From positions 15,261,368 to 15,325,367 of the forward strand of contig CM040453.1 of NCBI GenBank assembly GCA_022749755.1: 64,000 bases of DNA, in the 5' to 3' direction. A program made the position numbers and the translations under genes. This DNA comes from Azadirachta indica. Lineage: Eukaryota; Streptophyta; Magnoliopsida; Sapindales; Meliaceae. How positions within the stretch are numbered: position 1 is the stretch's first letter; the number at the start of each line of letters is the position of its first letter. Shown piece after piece: positions 35,519 through 46,760 of the stretch. The notes beneath the pieces were generated by a model that did no database searches, had not been told where the DNA came from, and saw only the letters and a list, made by a program, of their open reading frames with translations.

Positions 35519-36297
35519 TCATTTATTGGCTGAGATAACGGTTCCAAAAGTAGGTTGGCCAACAGCTTCAACACCTGAAGGATTCTGAGCCGCCTCAGAC
35601 ACAGGTAAGCCATGAAGCTGCAGGTCAACGTTTGAGGGAATGGTCCCCTGACCACCAGCCTCAAGAACTTCTTCTGTGGCAGCCTTTGCCTCAGGAGACC
35701 TGGCTTCGGGAGTGTCAACCTCAAGAGAATCGCGACCCAAAGCATCGTAAATATAAGAGATGCTATAGTTATGGTCCATGAAGTGGATGATCTTGTAGAT
35801 AATGTCCACACCTTTATCGACCTCATCATCCTTGGCCTTTTGAATGCACTTCTCCACAGTGGCCAGCTCACTCTAAACCCCATTTCTTCCTCTCTTCGGA
35901 TAGCTGGGCTTCAGAGTGCTTCTACTTCTTCTCGACTTCCTTGGCTCTATTCAGGTGCTCTTTATTTTTTGCTTTGAGTTTGGAGATCATTTCTTGAGTC
36001 AAGACAACTACAAAAGAATTCCTTTTGGCTCTTTCTTTGCGAAGGGATAAGCCATGAACAAGCTGTCAAAAAGGAAAATTACTTCAGTGACGAAGAGCTC
36101 AGATAATATTAAAAGAGAAGAGAAGGAGAATGAGAACTAAACCTGACAAGCCAACTTATGGAAGAGGTCGAATGCTTCCTACGTTTGCTTATTTTTTATG
36201 GCTTTGTCGATCGCAAGAGAGATGAATTCCTCGAGGTTGCTCATAGTTGGTGTTAAATAGGCATAATCTTCTAGCTCATTCTCTAGCAAGTCCTCGA
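35519..36297 (-). pseudogene. coiled-coil protein gene fragment, direct repeat II
   Basis: Minus strand: an exon near 36143-36297 encodes a LENELEDYAYLTPTMSNLEE stretch and FISLAIDKAIKNKQT (then TAG), and ends FHKLACQV before a GTTTAG donor. After about 130 bases a Lys/Glu-rich coiled-coil region follows (EMISKLKAKNKEHLNRAKEV, SEAQLSEERKKW) with stops and a frame change near 35875, then the open C-terminal exon 35519-35857 (MEKCIQKAKDDEVDKGVDII, and a tail rich in Glu and Ala). The right edge is cut exactly where copy B begins. Possibly the gag-like part of a large transposon; I cannot confirm a family. Confidence 0.45.
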
Positions 36298-36345
36298 GAC
36301 GATTTTCGGCCTTTCAATTCCTTGTTCTCAGCTGACCGATGATTG
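36298..36345 (+). pseudogene. NAC gene, last codons only (copy B)
   Basis: Encodes DDFRPFNSLFSADR and a stop, matching the C-terminus of the 5405-7261 gene (DDFRPFNSLFSVDQ). All upstream coding sequence is missing. The NAC 3' flank follows to 36710 and holds no gene. Confidence 0.85.
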
Positions 36346-36710
36346 TTTTTAGTATTGAAATTCAATTTGTAATGAATTAATTGTACAGAGTTTATTCACT
36401 TGGGAGAGAGAAATATTCACCCAGAACAACAACCTTAACTACTTCATTGATAGTTGTATCAGTTTTCTTGTAGTCGTAAAAATGTTATCTACGACGTATT
36501 GAATTATTACTTACCTATTCTCAGTTGACGAGAAATGTATCTTTACTTAGAATTTGAAATGATCAAAGTTGCTGCTGATTAATATCTCATCTTATTTTAA
36601 ATATCTTAACGAAATTAAAACTGAAAATATCAACACAATTTGAAGTATCTGATTAGAAAGCCAGTCAAATTTGCTATAAGTGCAAGTTCTGATAGTGGAA
36701 TATAAAAGAG

Positions 36711-37429
36711 ATGCCAAAAGAAATAGGAAAATTGAAACATTTGAGATATCTTAACTTAATTACCCTATAGAAAAATGACCCGAGATATTATGCGAGTTGT
36801 ATAATTTATAGGTATTTGATGTTAAACGATGTAAATATCTTAAAGAATTACCTTAAGAAATTGGAAAGTTAATAAACGTATCACATCTACTAAATGATGC
36901 TACTCTTGATCTGAGGTACATGACAGTAGGAATTAAGAGATTAACCAGCCTCAAGAAATTAGAAAAGTTTGTTGTGGGAGCAAGTGTTACGGAAAGCAAG
37001 CACGTAGCCTTGAAACTCTAAAGACCCTTAACCTTCTTCAGGAATGTCTTATAGAAGGGCTGGGTAATGTGTCTGATGTGGGCGAGGCTACGAGATTGAA
37101 ACTTGACAAAAGCATCAAAAACCTTCGTGATTTGTGTCATTGTTTTGATCAAATGGATGAACAACAGAGGACGAAGAAAAAGGAAGATGAAGAACTTCTT
37201 GAAGCCTTACAACCACCTCCAAATTTAAAGCAATCATATGTAAATGAGTACAGAGACACTGTTTTCCCCACTTGGATGATGTTATTTACTAATTTCAGAA
37301 GACAACACTAAGAAATTTGATAATTTACGACTGTCCTATTTTGAAAGGACGTTATATAGAAGAAACAGGACAAGAATTTGAACATTTACATAGAAATGTT
37401 TGTGTAGGGCTTGTAAGGTACTATTAGGT
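36711..37429 (+). pseudogene. CC-NBS-LRR LRR-tail fragment (copy B)
   Basis: Same pieces as in copy A: MPKEIGKLKHLRYLNL, a KYLKELP piece now followed by a stop (CAA to TAA), RLTSLKKLEKFVVGAS, and an open frame 37069-37311 (SDVGEATRLKLDKSIKNLRD, DEELLEALQPPPNLKQ, VFPTWMM). Retains the Glu/Lys-rich loop uninterrupted, which copy A breaks. No NB-ARC. Non-functional remnant. The spacer 37430-38120 that follows is the shared gene-free block. Confidence 0.8.
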
Positions 37430-38120
37430 TTACAGGTCTTCTTCAAAAGATTTTCTTTATGAATCATTTTCTGCAATAAGAATTTGAAAAAATTAATTCA
37501 GGTCACATTCATTGAAAGTTACTGAAATGGCTTGCTTCTGATGTCAATATATAAGTAAATTTTCAATATTCATTCTTCGGTAAAGCTACAAATTCTGCAT
37601 CTCAGTCACATTTATACAGTATATTATATTTATTGAAAATTTGTGAATCTAGCCAGATTACTTTATGCCAACTCTGTTGTTATTTTTTGTACTTTTATAT
37701 ACAAATTTTTAGTACTTGTCAGTATCGACTAGATTATCCTTCTAGAAAACCAAATATTTACTCATTTATTTGTATATTGTTACAGTGTTCCTTTGTCTTG
37801 GTACCACATAGGTAGACATTTAAAACATCAAAACAAAAATTCGATTAGTTATACATAAAAGCCAACATATACACATACCAAATTTATGAAAAATGACTTC
37901 CCTTGTCGTAGTCAAATCAATTCGTATCTTTCTAAGTTGCAATTACTTAGTTTGAGAAACATCGAGATCAAGCATTAATAACAAAAGCTTACCAGATAAT
38001 GATCTTCCAGCAGCCAGACAACTTTATTTATTTAGTTTATGAAAAATGATTTCACAAGCCAATCATTAATAACAAATATCCTCTCAATAATAAGGCAAAT
38101 TAAATATTAACATAAAGGTA

Positions 38121-38500
38121 AAAAAATATATGCATTGATATCTTACCCTCAGTTTCCGAATCGATGGAGCTGAGAACATCACCGAGTAATCCCTCAACGC
38201 AGGGGAGAGAAATATACACGGCTTCAGCGGTATTTTGGAACAAATATAAACCTTCAGTTTGTTCCTTTGTTGCATCTTCATACTAAGCAGCAGAAGAAAA
38301 GTCCTCCAATGGCTTGCTTTCCTCGAGACTTTTGCTTGTTTTTCTGCTTTCAAACTAGTTGCCTGAAGTCTATCCCTGCCCCCAGCAGCTCTCATGCTGC
38401 AGAAATACACCCCTAAGACAAATGCCGTCAAGCCCCCAGCAATTACCAGATTCTTGGTCTTACAAAAAATGAGTAAGGAAGGAACTTTGTTGCTGAGGAG
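38121..38500 (-). pseudogene. COA3-like fragment (copy B)
   Basis: Minus strand CKTKNLVIAGGLTAFVLGVY continues to a CSMRAAGGRD piece, as in copies A and C. A deletion of a few bases before it (TTT GAG lost in the SSFLTQIF part) changes the frame of the upstream glutamine-rich piece. Same doubts about identity as for copy A. Confidence 0.5.
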
Positions 38501-38559
38501 CATTGATTTGCTTTCTGAAATTTTGTTTCATACTTCCAATACTACCATTCCTGTCATCA

Positions 38560-40146
38560 CTTGGTGGCAGCATATTTACAGTGAAAGTAAATATACTGGG
38601 CACAACCCACAACACCACCTAGTAGCCTTCATTGATTTGATCATCCGTGTAATAATTATAATGGGAGAACTGAAACGAGAGAGCTGTATACTGATCTTCA
38701 TCGGGTAGCCTAACATTCCAATAGGTATCAAATCCAAGCAAGACATGATCTGAACCATTGACTGCCCTATCAACCAAACAGCAACCTTGTTCAGTTTCAC
38801 TGGGAGTCATGGTTTCAAAATGATAGCTACATTGTACTCTTAAACCTTCCCTACATGCACCAAAATCTTCCTCAAATTCGATAACAGCACAAAGAGCAAA
38901 TCCAATTAGGTATCTATGACACCAATGTTGTGACAGTTGAATAGTTATTGAAGATCCTGAACATGATTGCTGAACCAGTCAGGAATTTCACTTCCAGGTA
39001 AAAAGATAGCAATTCCAGGTGGTACAACAATTTCCTGTAATATGAAAAAAAATCGTGATTTCTGATGCAAAGAGAGAGTAAGAGGAGAAACAGAAAGTGA
39101 ATTAGGTACCTCTTTGTGGAATAGTCTCAACGATGCAACAGCCATACGCTGAATCCTTGATTGTGAATCTGCCAAACTGTTGTTTGCTCTTTCATTCAAT
39201 TTCAAAAAGTTAATAAATTTGAAATCTATCATGCGCCAGGAATTTTCACGAGAGTATTCAAATAGTGTTCCAGTATGGATGTGTCTAATTCTTCTAGACC
39301 TGAAGGAAGCTGTGGCAAAAATTGAAGCTGCTTACAAGTTGCTGCATCTAATGATTCCAGACGCAGTGGAAGGTCTGGTAATGATTGAAGCATACTGCAA
39401 TTGTTCAACAACGGGGCTTGCAATCGAGAAAGTTGCTTGATACTCATAGGTAAGCTCTCAAACTAATTTCCCCTTAGATCTAAAATTTCCAAAGAGCACA
39501 GATAGCCAATATCTTGCGGGATTTCAATTACATCACAGTGACTTAAATCCACCTTTTTCAGAGAAGATAAGCCTGATATTAATGGAGGCAATACCAAGCC
39601 TCTACATCGAGAAAACCAAAGTATAGCAAGTTCATTTAAATTGACAATAGAGGAAGGTAGATCACGAATGGCCAATCCCTCACTCTGATGAAATTCAAAG
39701 ATCTTAATGTCCCCAAGTTTGCTGACAAATGCTCAAGTTCAGGGCAATTACTTAACCTCAATTCTGTCGCTTGTAAATCAATGTATCTTAATCTTTTTTT
39801 TTTTTTTTTTTCCAGGATTTCTGGAAAACTCTCCAGTTTTGAGCAGGAATAAATATCAAGCTGACAAAGAGATTTTAATTTGCAAATACTAGAAGAAAGA
39901 CTCTTCAACCTTGTGCAATCTCCAAGATATAACCTTTCAAGCATAGTTAGGCAATCGATTGGTGAGGGAACTTCTTCTATTGGCGTTTTGTTTAGAACTA
40001 GTTCTTTTATATTCCCGGAAATCCATGGAAACTCTGTGAGATTCACAGAGTCAGAAAAATCAACAATTATAGGAGATCTGAAATAAATGTTGCTTGGAAA
40101 GCATCTAACACTTTCGCAACTCTTCAAGCACAGCATACTAAGGTTC
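38560..40146 (-). pseudogene. TIR-NBS-LRR gene, LRR and C-terminal domain (copy B)
   Basis: Minus strand, 5' to 3': LRR units (FDNLSMLC equivalent lost at the junction, then LCLKSCESVRCFPSNIYF, NIKELVLNKTPIEEVPSPID, LERLYLGDCTRLKSLSSSIC), more LRRs to 39229, then the post-LRR C-JID region (PPGIAIFLPGSEIPDWFSNH, LIGFALCAVIEFEEDFGACR, and MTPSETEQGCCLV near 38810). Breaks: loss of 16 residues of one LRR relative to copy C (near 39775), a frameshift after GTLRSLNFIRV, and others in the C-JID part. A run of T near 39793-39812 encodes a lysine tract. The gene continues into gypsy gag at 40147, so the NBS and most of the TIR are gone. C-JID is a feature of TNL immune receptors. Confidence 0.85.
39793..39812. 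repeat. poly-T run within LRR coding sequence
   Basis: About 20 T on the plus strand, encoding extra lysines in the minus-strand LRR frame; copy C has a shorter interrupted run. A likely slippage site. Confidence 0.8.
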
Positions 40147-43100
40147 GGGATATTATTAGTGGGATGTTAAGGCTCGTCCCTTGAGGGCCCAATTAGATGG
40201 AAGGCCTATACTTGGAATCTATTTGTGGAGGCATTCTTGGAGAAATGCTTTCCTCGGTAGGTTCAGGATAAAATGGAGGCTGACTTTTTTAGGTTGATAC
40301 TAGGGTCAAAGTCAGTAATTGAGTATGAGGAGCAGTTTACAGCTTTATCGTGATTTGCCCTTACATTAGTGGCTAATGAAGGTAGCAATTACAAATGATT
40401 TCTTGAAGGGCTACATTCAATGATTAAGTCTCGTCTATCTATTCTTAAGATAATTATGTATGTTGATTTGGTAGATCACGCTACTATTACTGAGAAGGAC
40501 TTGGTTGAATCTCAAGCTACATGAGATAAGAAAGGTAAACATAATGGTCAAGGCGGGTCTTGAGATAGGAGTTTTAACAAATAAGGTGGCCAACCCCAAA
40601 GGTAAATTACTGGAGATAATTATGGTGGTTATAAGTGATCTCATACTACTCCTTCCCAGAAGAACACAACGCCTTACCCTCATTATGGTAGGATGCGTTA
40701 GGGAGAATGTTATTTGAAGTTAAGAGCTTGTTTTATTTGTGGTGAAATAGGAAATAGACTTAGAGATTGCTGGAAGTAACATGGGGTCGGTACAGAGAAC
40801 TAAGCTAATGAGGGGCAGAAGAAGAAGCAAAAAGTTTGGGGATGTGGCTTCATTATTAGTTAACAGGATGCTAGGGCATCTAACAAAATGGTATCAAGTA
40901 TATTGACCTTATTCTCTAGAGATGCTAAGGCCTTATTTGATTTTGGTGCCACCCATTCATTTATATCATGTGCATTTATTTGTCATGTGGATAAACCTAT
41001 TAAACCATTAGAATATCATTTGTCAATTTCTACTCCCACAGGTAAGAATGTATTGATGGATTGCATTTACAAATCTTATACGATTAATCTTTGTGCTAAA
41101 GAGTTTTTAGTTGATTTGTTACCTTTCGAGAAGTATGATTTTGATGTTATATTGGGAATGAGTTGGTTAGCTACTTACCATGCCATATTAGATTGTTTTA
41201 CTAAAGAGATTGTGTTTCGTATCTCAAGAAAGGCAAAGTTTGGGTTTAGAGGAATTTTGAATTGGCTTGTGTAGTAGTTCATGTGCTGGCGAAGTTTGTT
41301 GAGAAGATATACCCATAGTACAATAGTTTGGTGATGTTTTTCCTCATGAATTACCAGGTTTGCCCCCTAATGTAAAGGTGGAGTTTGGTATTGACATAGT
41401 ACCCGGCATAGCACTTATATCTAAGGCCCAATATTGGATGGTACCTTTAGAGCTAAAAGAATTAAAGGTGCAATTGAAGGAATTGTTAGATAAAGGTTTT
41501 ATTCGCTCTAATGTTTCACCATAAGGTGCTCTTATGTTATATGTGAAGAAGAAAGATGGTATAATGAGACTATGCATTGATTATTGGTAGCTAAATCTTG
41601 TCACTATTAAGAACAAATACCCACTTCATTGAATTAATGATCTCTTTGATCAACTTCAAGGTTTAGCAATGTTTTCAAAAATTGATCTACAATCAGGATA
41701 TCATCAATTAAGGGTCAAGAGTAATGATATTCCTAATACAACCTTCAGAACACAATACAGGCATTATGAGTTTTTGGTGATGTTGTTCAATTTGACTAAT
41801 GCCCATATAGCTTTCATGAACTTAATGAATATAGTGTTTCAACCATATCTTGATCGATTTGTCATAGTCTTCATTAACGACATCTTGGTGTATTCAAAGA
41901 GCAAGGAAAAGTATAAGGAACATTTGAGGATGGTGTTGCAGACCCTTTGGGAGGAAATGTTGCATGCCAAATTTAAGAAATGTGAGTTCTGGTTAGACAA
42001 GGTTACCTTTTTAGGGCATATGGTAACAAAAGATAGAATATTCGTTGATCCTACTAAAGTGAAGGCAATAGTAAATTAGGAACAACCTTCCAATGTCATT
42101 GAGGTTAGAAGCTTCTTAAGTTTAGTTAGTTATTATCGACGTTTCGTGGAATGTTTCTCCAGTATTGCAGCTTCATTGACAAATCTGATAAAGAAATGTG
42201 TCAAGTTTGTTTTGAATGACACATGCAAGAAGAGTTTTCAAGAACTAAAAAATAGGTTCGTATTTACCCCAATTTTGACTATCCCTACAAGTAGTGTGAG
42301 TTTTGCGATATATAGTGATGTTTCTAGGAGAGGATTAGGTTGTATGTTAATGCAACATGACAAGCTAGTTGCATATGCTTTTAGACAGTTAAAGATTCAT
42401 AAACAAAATTATCTAACTCATGATTTGGAGTTAGTAGTAGTAGTCTTTAGTCTTAAGATTTGGAGACATTACCTATATGAAGAGAGTTGTGAGATTTTCA
42501 TAGATCACAAAAGTTTGAAGTACTTGTTCACTGATAAAGAGCTTAACCTCAGGCAAAGGAGATGGTTAGAACTAGTGAAGGATTATGATGTTTCTATTAA
42601 CTACCATCGTGGTAAGCCGAACGTGGTAGCAGATGTGTTAAGTAGGCAATCATCTAGTTTTATGGCATGTCTGATCATTACTCAAAGATATGTTTTAGAA
42701 GACTTAGAGAAGATGGAGTTCGAGATGGTGACACGTGGGCATGTTAACCTTTTGGCACATTTGAGGGTTCAACCTACCTTACTTGATAGAATAAAAATGG
42801 CTTAGAGAGATGATTCACAACTTATTAAGATTATTGAGGAAGTGAAGAATAGGCGCAAATCAGGGTTTAGATTGGTATATAATTATGTGTTATAATCACG
42901 GCAAAAGTTATGTGTGCCAATGAAAGATAAGCTAAAAGAAGAAATTATGAGAGAAGCCCATAAGTTGGTTTACAGTGTACATCTCGATAGTACCGAAATA
43001 TATCATGATTTAAAGAACAACTTTTGATGGAAAAATATGAAGACCGAGATTACTGAATTTGTATCATGATGCTTAGTATGTTAGTAGGTTAAGATTGAAC

Positions 43101-44170
43101 ATCAGAGACTATGAGGGCTTTTACAATCGCTTCCTATTCCAGAGTGGAAATGGAAGAATATCATTATAAACTTTATTAGTGGATTACCCCGTTCTAGGAG
43201 AGGTTATGATTCTATATGGGTAATTGTTGACCAATTAACTAAGTCTACTTATTTTCTAATAATTAAAAGTACAAACAGATTGAGGCAGATGGCGAAGATA
43301 TTCTTAGGCGAGGTGGTGAGGTTGCACGGTATACCGGTGTCAATCGTATCTGATAAGGATCCTCATTTTACTTCCAAGTTTTAGGCTAGCCTACACAGGA
43401 AATTGGGAACGAAGCTGAGTTTTAGCGTAGTATTCCATCTTTAAACAAATGGTAAATAAGAACGAACGACACAGACTCTCAAAGACATGTTGAAAGCTTA
43501 TGTTTTAGACTTGAGGGGTACTTGGGAGAAGCTTCTCACTCTTATTAAGTTTGCGTATAATAACAGTATTCACTTGAGCATATGTATGGCTCTTTATGAA
43601 GCTTTGTATGGTAGAAAGTGTAGACCTCTTATTTGTTGGGACGAGGTTGGAGAAAGACAACTATTAAGGCTAAAAATTTGTACAAATTATTGTAGAGAAA
43701 ATCAAATTAATTAAAGAAGGACTTCAAACAATGCAAAGTAGACAATTTTGTGTTTTTAAAAGTGTCCCCTTCGAAAGGAGTACTTCACTTTGGGAAGAAA
43801 GGTAAACTCAACCGTAAGTTCATAGAATCATTTGAGATTTTGGAGATGATGGGTCCTATGGCTTATTGCATGGTCTTACCACCTAGTCTTTCTAAATTGC
43901 ACAATGTGTTTCATGTTTCAATACTAAGAAAATATGTGCCAGACCCAACACATGTGCTAGACCATCAATCGATCCAAATTAATAAATATATGTTGTATGA
44001 GGAGAAGCATATAGAGATTATTGATAAAAAATGACAAGTCCTAAGGAATAAACTCATTCAATTAGTAAAGCTACATTGGTGCAATCATACGAGAGAGTAA
44101 GCGACTTGGGAACGTGAAGCAAAAATGTGAGAAAAGTGCCCGAGCCTTTTCAGGTGCAAGGTACATAAAA
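40147..44170 (+). pseudogene. gag-pol remnant of gypsy element 2
   Basis: Better preserved than element 1. Zinc knuckle CFICGEIGNRLRDC (His replaced by Asn). The protease frame 40888-41274 has FDFGATHSFIS (Ser/Thr replaced by Phe). The RT frame 41669-42079 runs from [15 protein letters not shown] to [10 protein letters not shown]; its catalytic box reads FINDILVYS, with Asn where the first Asp is needed. RNase H 42146-42805 is open, from [16 protein letters not shown] to [17 protein letters not shown]. Integrase is in pieces near 43000-43714, and the tail LRKYVPDPTHVLDHQ lies near 43930. Stops separate the frames, so no polyprotein is possible. Confidence 0.87.
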
Positions 44171-44192
44171 ATTTCGAGGACGAAATTTCTTT

Positions 44193-44206
44193 GAGAGGGA
44201 AAGAAG
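44193..44206 (+). other. polypurine tract of gypsy element 2
   Basis: GAGAGGGAAAGAAG directly before the 3' LTR, identical to that of element 1. Confidence 0.8.
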
Positions 44207-46466
44207 TATAACAACCTATTTTCTTCTTACTAATTAGGAAAGAAATTATAAGTTTATGATATAGTGCTAATAATGTAGAATTTTTTTTTTTAAATTTTGA
44301 AATCACATGTTTTAAAATTGGATAGTGGATAATTTGATTTATTACATATTAGGTCTTTGTCTTTTCTTTACCAGTTTTGGGTTGTCTTGGGAGGAATTAT
44401 ATAAACGTACTTTATTTTATTTTTCTTTTCTTTATCTCTGCCTCCCATTCTTACAAAACAAACAAACGTATTTATTTGCTCACTTTGGTGGCGTGGCTTT
44501 CTCATAGACTTGTTAAGGTAAAAGTTTTAACTGTATTATACTCATGCATATTTTCAGTTCTTATATCTTATTTATTTTATATAAGTGTTATTTCATAATT
44601 TTCTATATAGATTCTTAAAGGCTATTATTAAGAGTAGTTTGTGTGATTTTTGTATTTTGATTAGGAATTCTAGTTTTTAGTTAACTTTCTACATACTAGT
44701 TATTGGTTTGCGTAAAACTTTGCTCGATTTGTTGAGTACAGAGTATATTAACAAATCTAATGGAAGTCCTGTTAAGAATTTTGTATTAAAATTTTTACAA
44801 ACTTAAACATCACGAATTAAGGTGCATTTAGAATTTTGTTTCACTCAAATCGGGTCAAATTCAATTTTATATAATTTTTTGAAGTTGATACTTGGATTTT
44901 GGAAGTCTGAAAATTCTGCAATGTTGTCTTGGGAAAAAAAATTATTCAGTTAGCCAAATGATTTTTAAAATTATAAAATTTGGTATGATGGTTCTTCAAT
45001 CTATTTAATAGTTTTATAAATTTTCTAATTTTTGAGTAACAACAAAAATAGTTATAAATTTTTTATTGAAGATACTGTAAAACTATTATATTCTGTACAA
45101 ATTTCTGTTAAATAGAATCTAAATTATTTAGAAAATCTTCATGAATCAGAAATGAGATGAAACTTTTACATATGATATTTTGAAATGTATTTAGCAAATC
45201 TAAAAAGTTTTGGGTTGATTCAATTTGTAATCTGAGAGATAAAAAGCTTGGAGTTTAGGATAGTTAGAAAAGAAACTAGAAACCAAATTCATGAAGGGTT
45301 AAGTTTAGGTTCTAAAATATGCAATTTAGGGTACGATTGAAATTTTGAAATTTATGTGTATGTGGTGTACTAAGTGCCCTTTATTATATAGGGAGGTCGA
45401 AATTTTTGAACTAGTAGAAGTAGTCTAAAACTTGTGCTTAGATTTAGGTAAGTAATTCCATTCATAGTGTATTTGTATTTGCCTTACAACATAAGTATAT
45501 TTTATGCTAAATATCTATTTATTTTAATGTTTTAGAAATATCTATAAAGCTTTTATTATTAAAGAACTTATGGTATAGACCTTTATATCTTGTCTTCATA
45601 TTTAGATGAAAATTTTTTTTGATACGATAATCTCATCTTGAAAATTTAATCACAAATGATCTTATAAAGTACGTATTAATGCAAGCCAATATATTTGAAA
45701 TAAATGATTATTGATTTATGGAAGAAAAATAATTTGGCTCATCTGTCCATAGTATTTTGATTTTGATTCTGATATTGATTCTATTCGACTATGGTTGATA
45801 TCTTTGTTTGAACCAACTGGGATTCTATTCTGATTGTATACATTATATGATTATGTTATTAGCCATGTCACTGAGGGTGCAGTGACACTATGTGACATGT
45901 GAGATATAAAGGCATTTTCCATGAAGATTTTTATAAACTGAACATTATGTTATTATGGTTAATTATTGTTAATCATGGTTTTTGAACAATAACTTTATTT
46001 TTAAATCTTACATTTCAAAATATTTCACATGTGATTACTTGATTTTATCATTAAGGGCTTGCGAAATATTTTGTGATCATCAAGAAAAGGACACAAACAT
46101 ATATTATCAATGGTATTACTTAACGAGTTAACGATTTATCCCTCGTCATTTATCTTTTGTAGATTAAGTAACGAGAGTAGTTAGTTGATAACATATCTTG
46201 GCTAATAGCATTGGATTTCCTATTTATCATTTTGCGTTAATAGATGTTTAAGGACATTGTTATTGTTATTTATGCTTCATTTGACTTGTATTTAGAGATT
46301 TGATTTTTAATAGGATCATGAAGATCATTTGATATTATTGGAAACATTTGATTTATCTAATAATATTTTGAGGTATTACAGTTGAAGATTTATAATTGAG
46401 TAATATAAACTTCGAATTGGAGTTCGTAGTCCTTAGATTGACTTATGTTGGATTCGGGGTGTTACC
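44207..46466 (+). repeat. 3' LTR of gypsy element 2 (complete)
   Basis: 2260 bases from TATAACAACC to GGGGTGTTACC. This is the reference length for the family here. It lacks the Mutator-like insertion at the site used in the 5' LTRs of A and C. No internal gene. Confidence 0.87.
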
Positions 46467-46471
46467 AAACC
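46467..46471. repeat. target-site duplication, right side
   Basis: AAACC follows the LTR and is part of the TIR exon (minus strand GGTTT), pairing with AAACC before the 5' LTRs of elements 1 and 3. Confidence 0.75.
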
Positions 46472-46760
46472 AATATAATAATTTCCCGTTTCATGCTCTT
46501 GCATTCAAGAATTTTAACTAGCTCATTGAGACACCATTTAGAAGAAGCATAGTCTTTTAAGAAAATAATTACTGAAATCTTCAGCCCTTCAATTGCATTC
46601 AAAAGGATATGAGAGATTTCATCTCCTCTCAAGAGATCTTCATCAATGAAAGTTTTTTGTTTTTTCCTATGCAATGCAGCAAAGAGATGGTTTGTAAAAG
46701 TTTTGCAAGTATCTTTCCCTCTAAGCTGAGGAAGACATCACAAGAAGAAGATGCTGCCGT
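46467..46760 (-). pseudogene. TIR domain start of the TIR-NBS-LRR gene (copy B)
   Basis: Minus strand: SSSCDVFLS, then after a one-base loss near 46719-46731 a NHLFAALHRKKQKTFIDEDL stretch, GDEISHILLNAIEGLKISVI and SSKWCLNELVKILECKSMKR, ending at REIIILVW where the LTR begins. These are TIR motifs (the DVFLSFRGED-like start, the SSKWCLNEL helix). The expected start codon before AASSSC is ACG at 46758-46760 instead of ATG. Lost start, frameshift and transposon make it dead. It is the missing 5' end of the gene whose LRR part lies at 38560-40146. Confidence 0.83.

Larger units (their letters stand above)
40147..46466 (+). mobile_element. Ty3/gypsy retrotransposon, element 2 (copy B), 5' part deleted
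   Basis: Starts inside gag (its GGATGTTAAGGCTCG matches element 1 at about 14761) and runs through zinc knuckle, protease, RT, RNase H, integrase, polypurine tract and a full 3' LTR. No 5' LTR or primer-binding site. Followed by AAACC, the target duplication seen at the left ends of elements 1 and 3. It is the same ancestral insertion in another segment copy. Confidence 0.87.
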
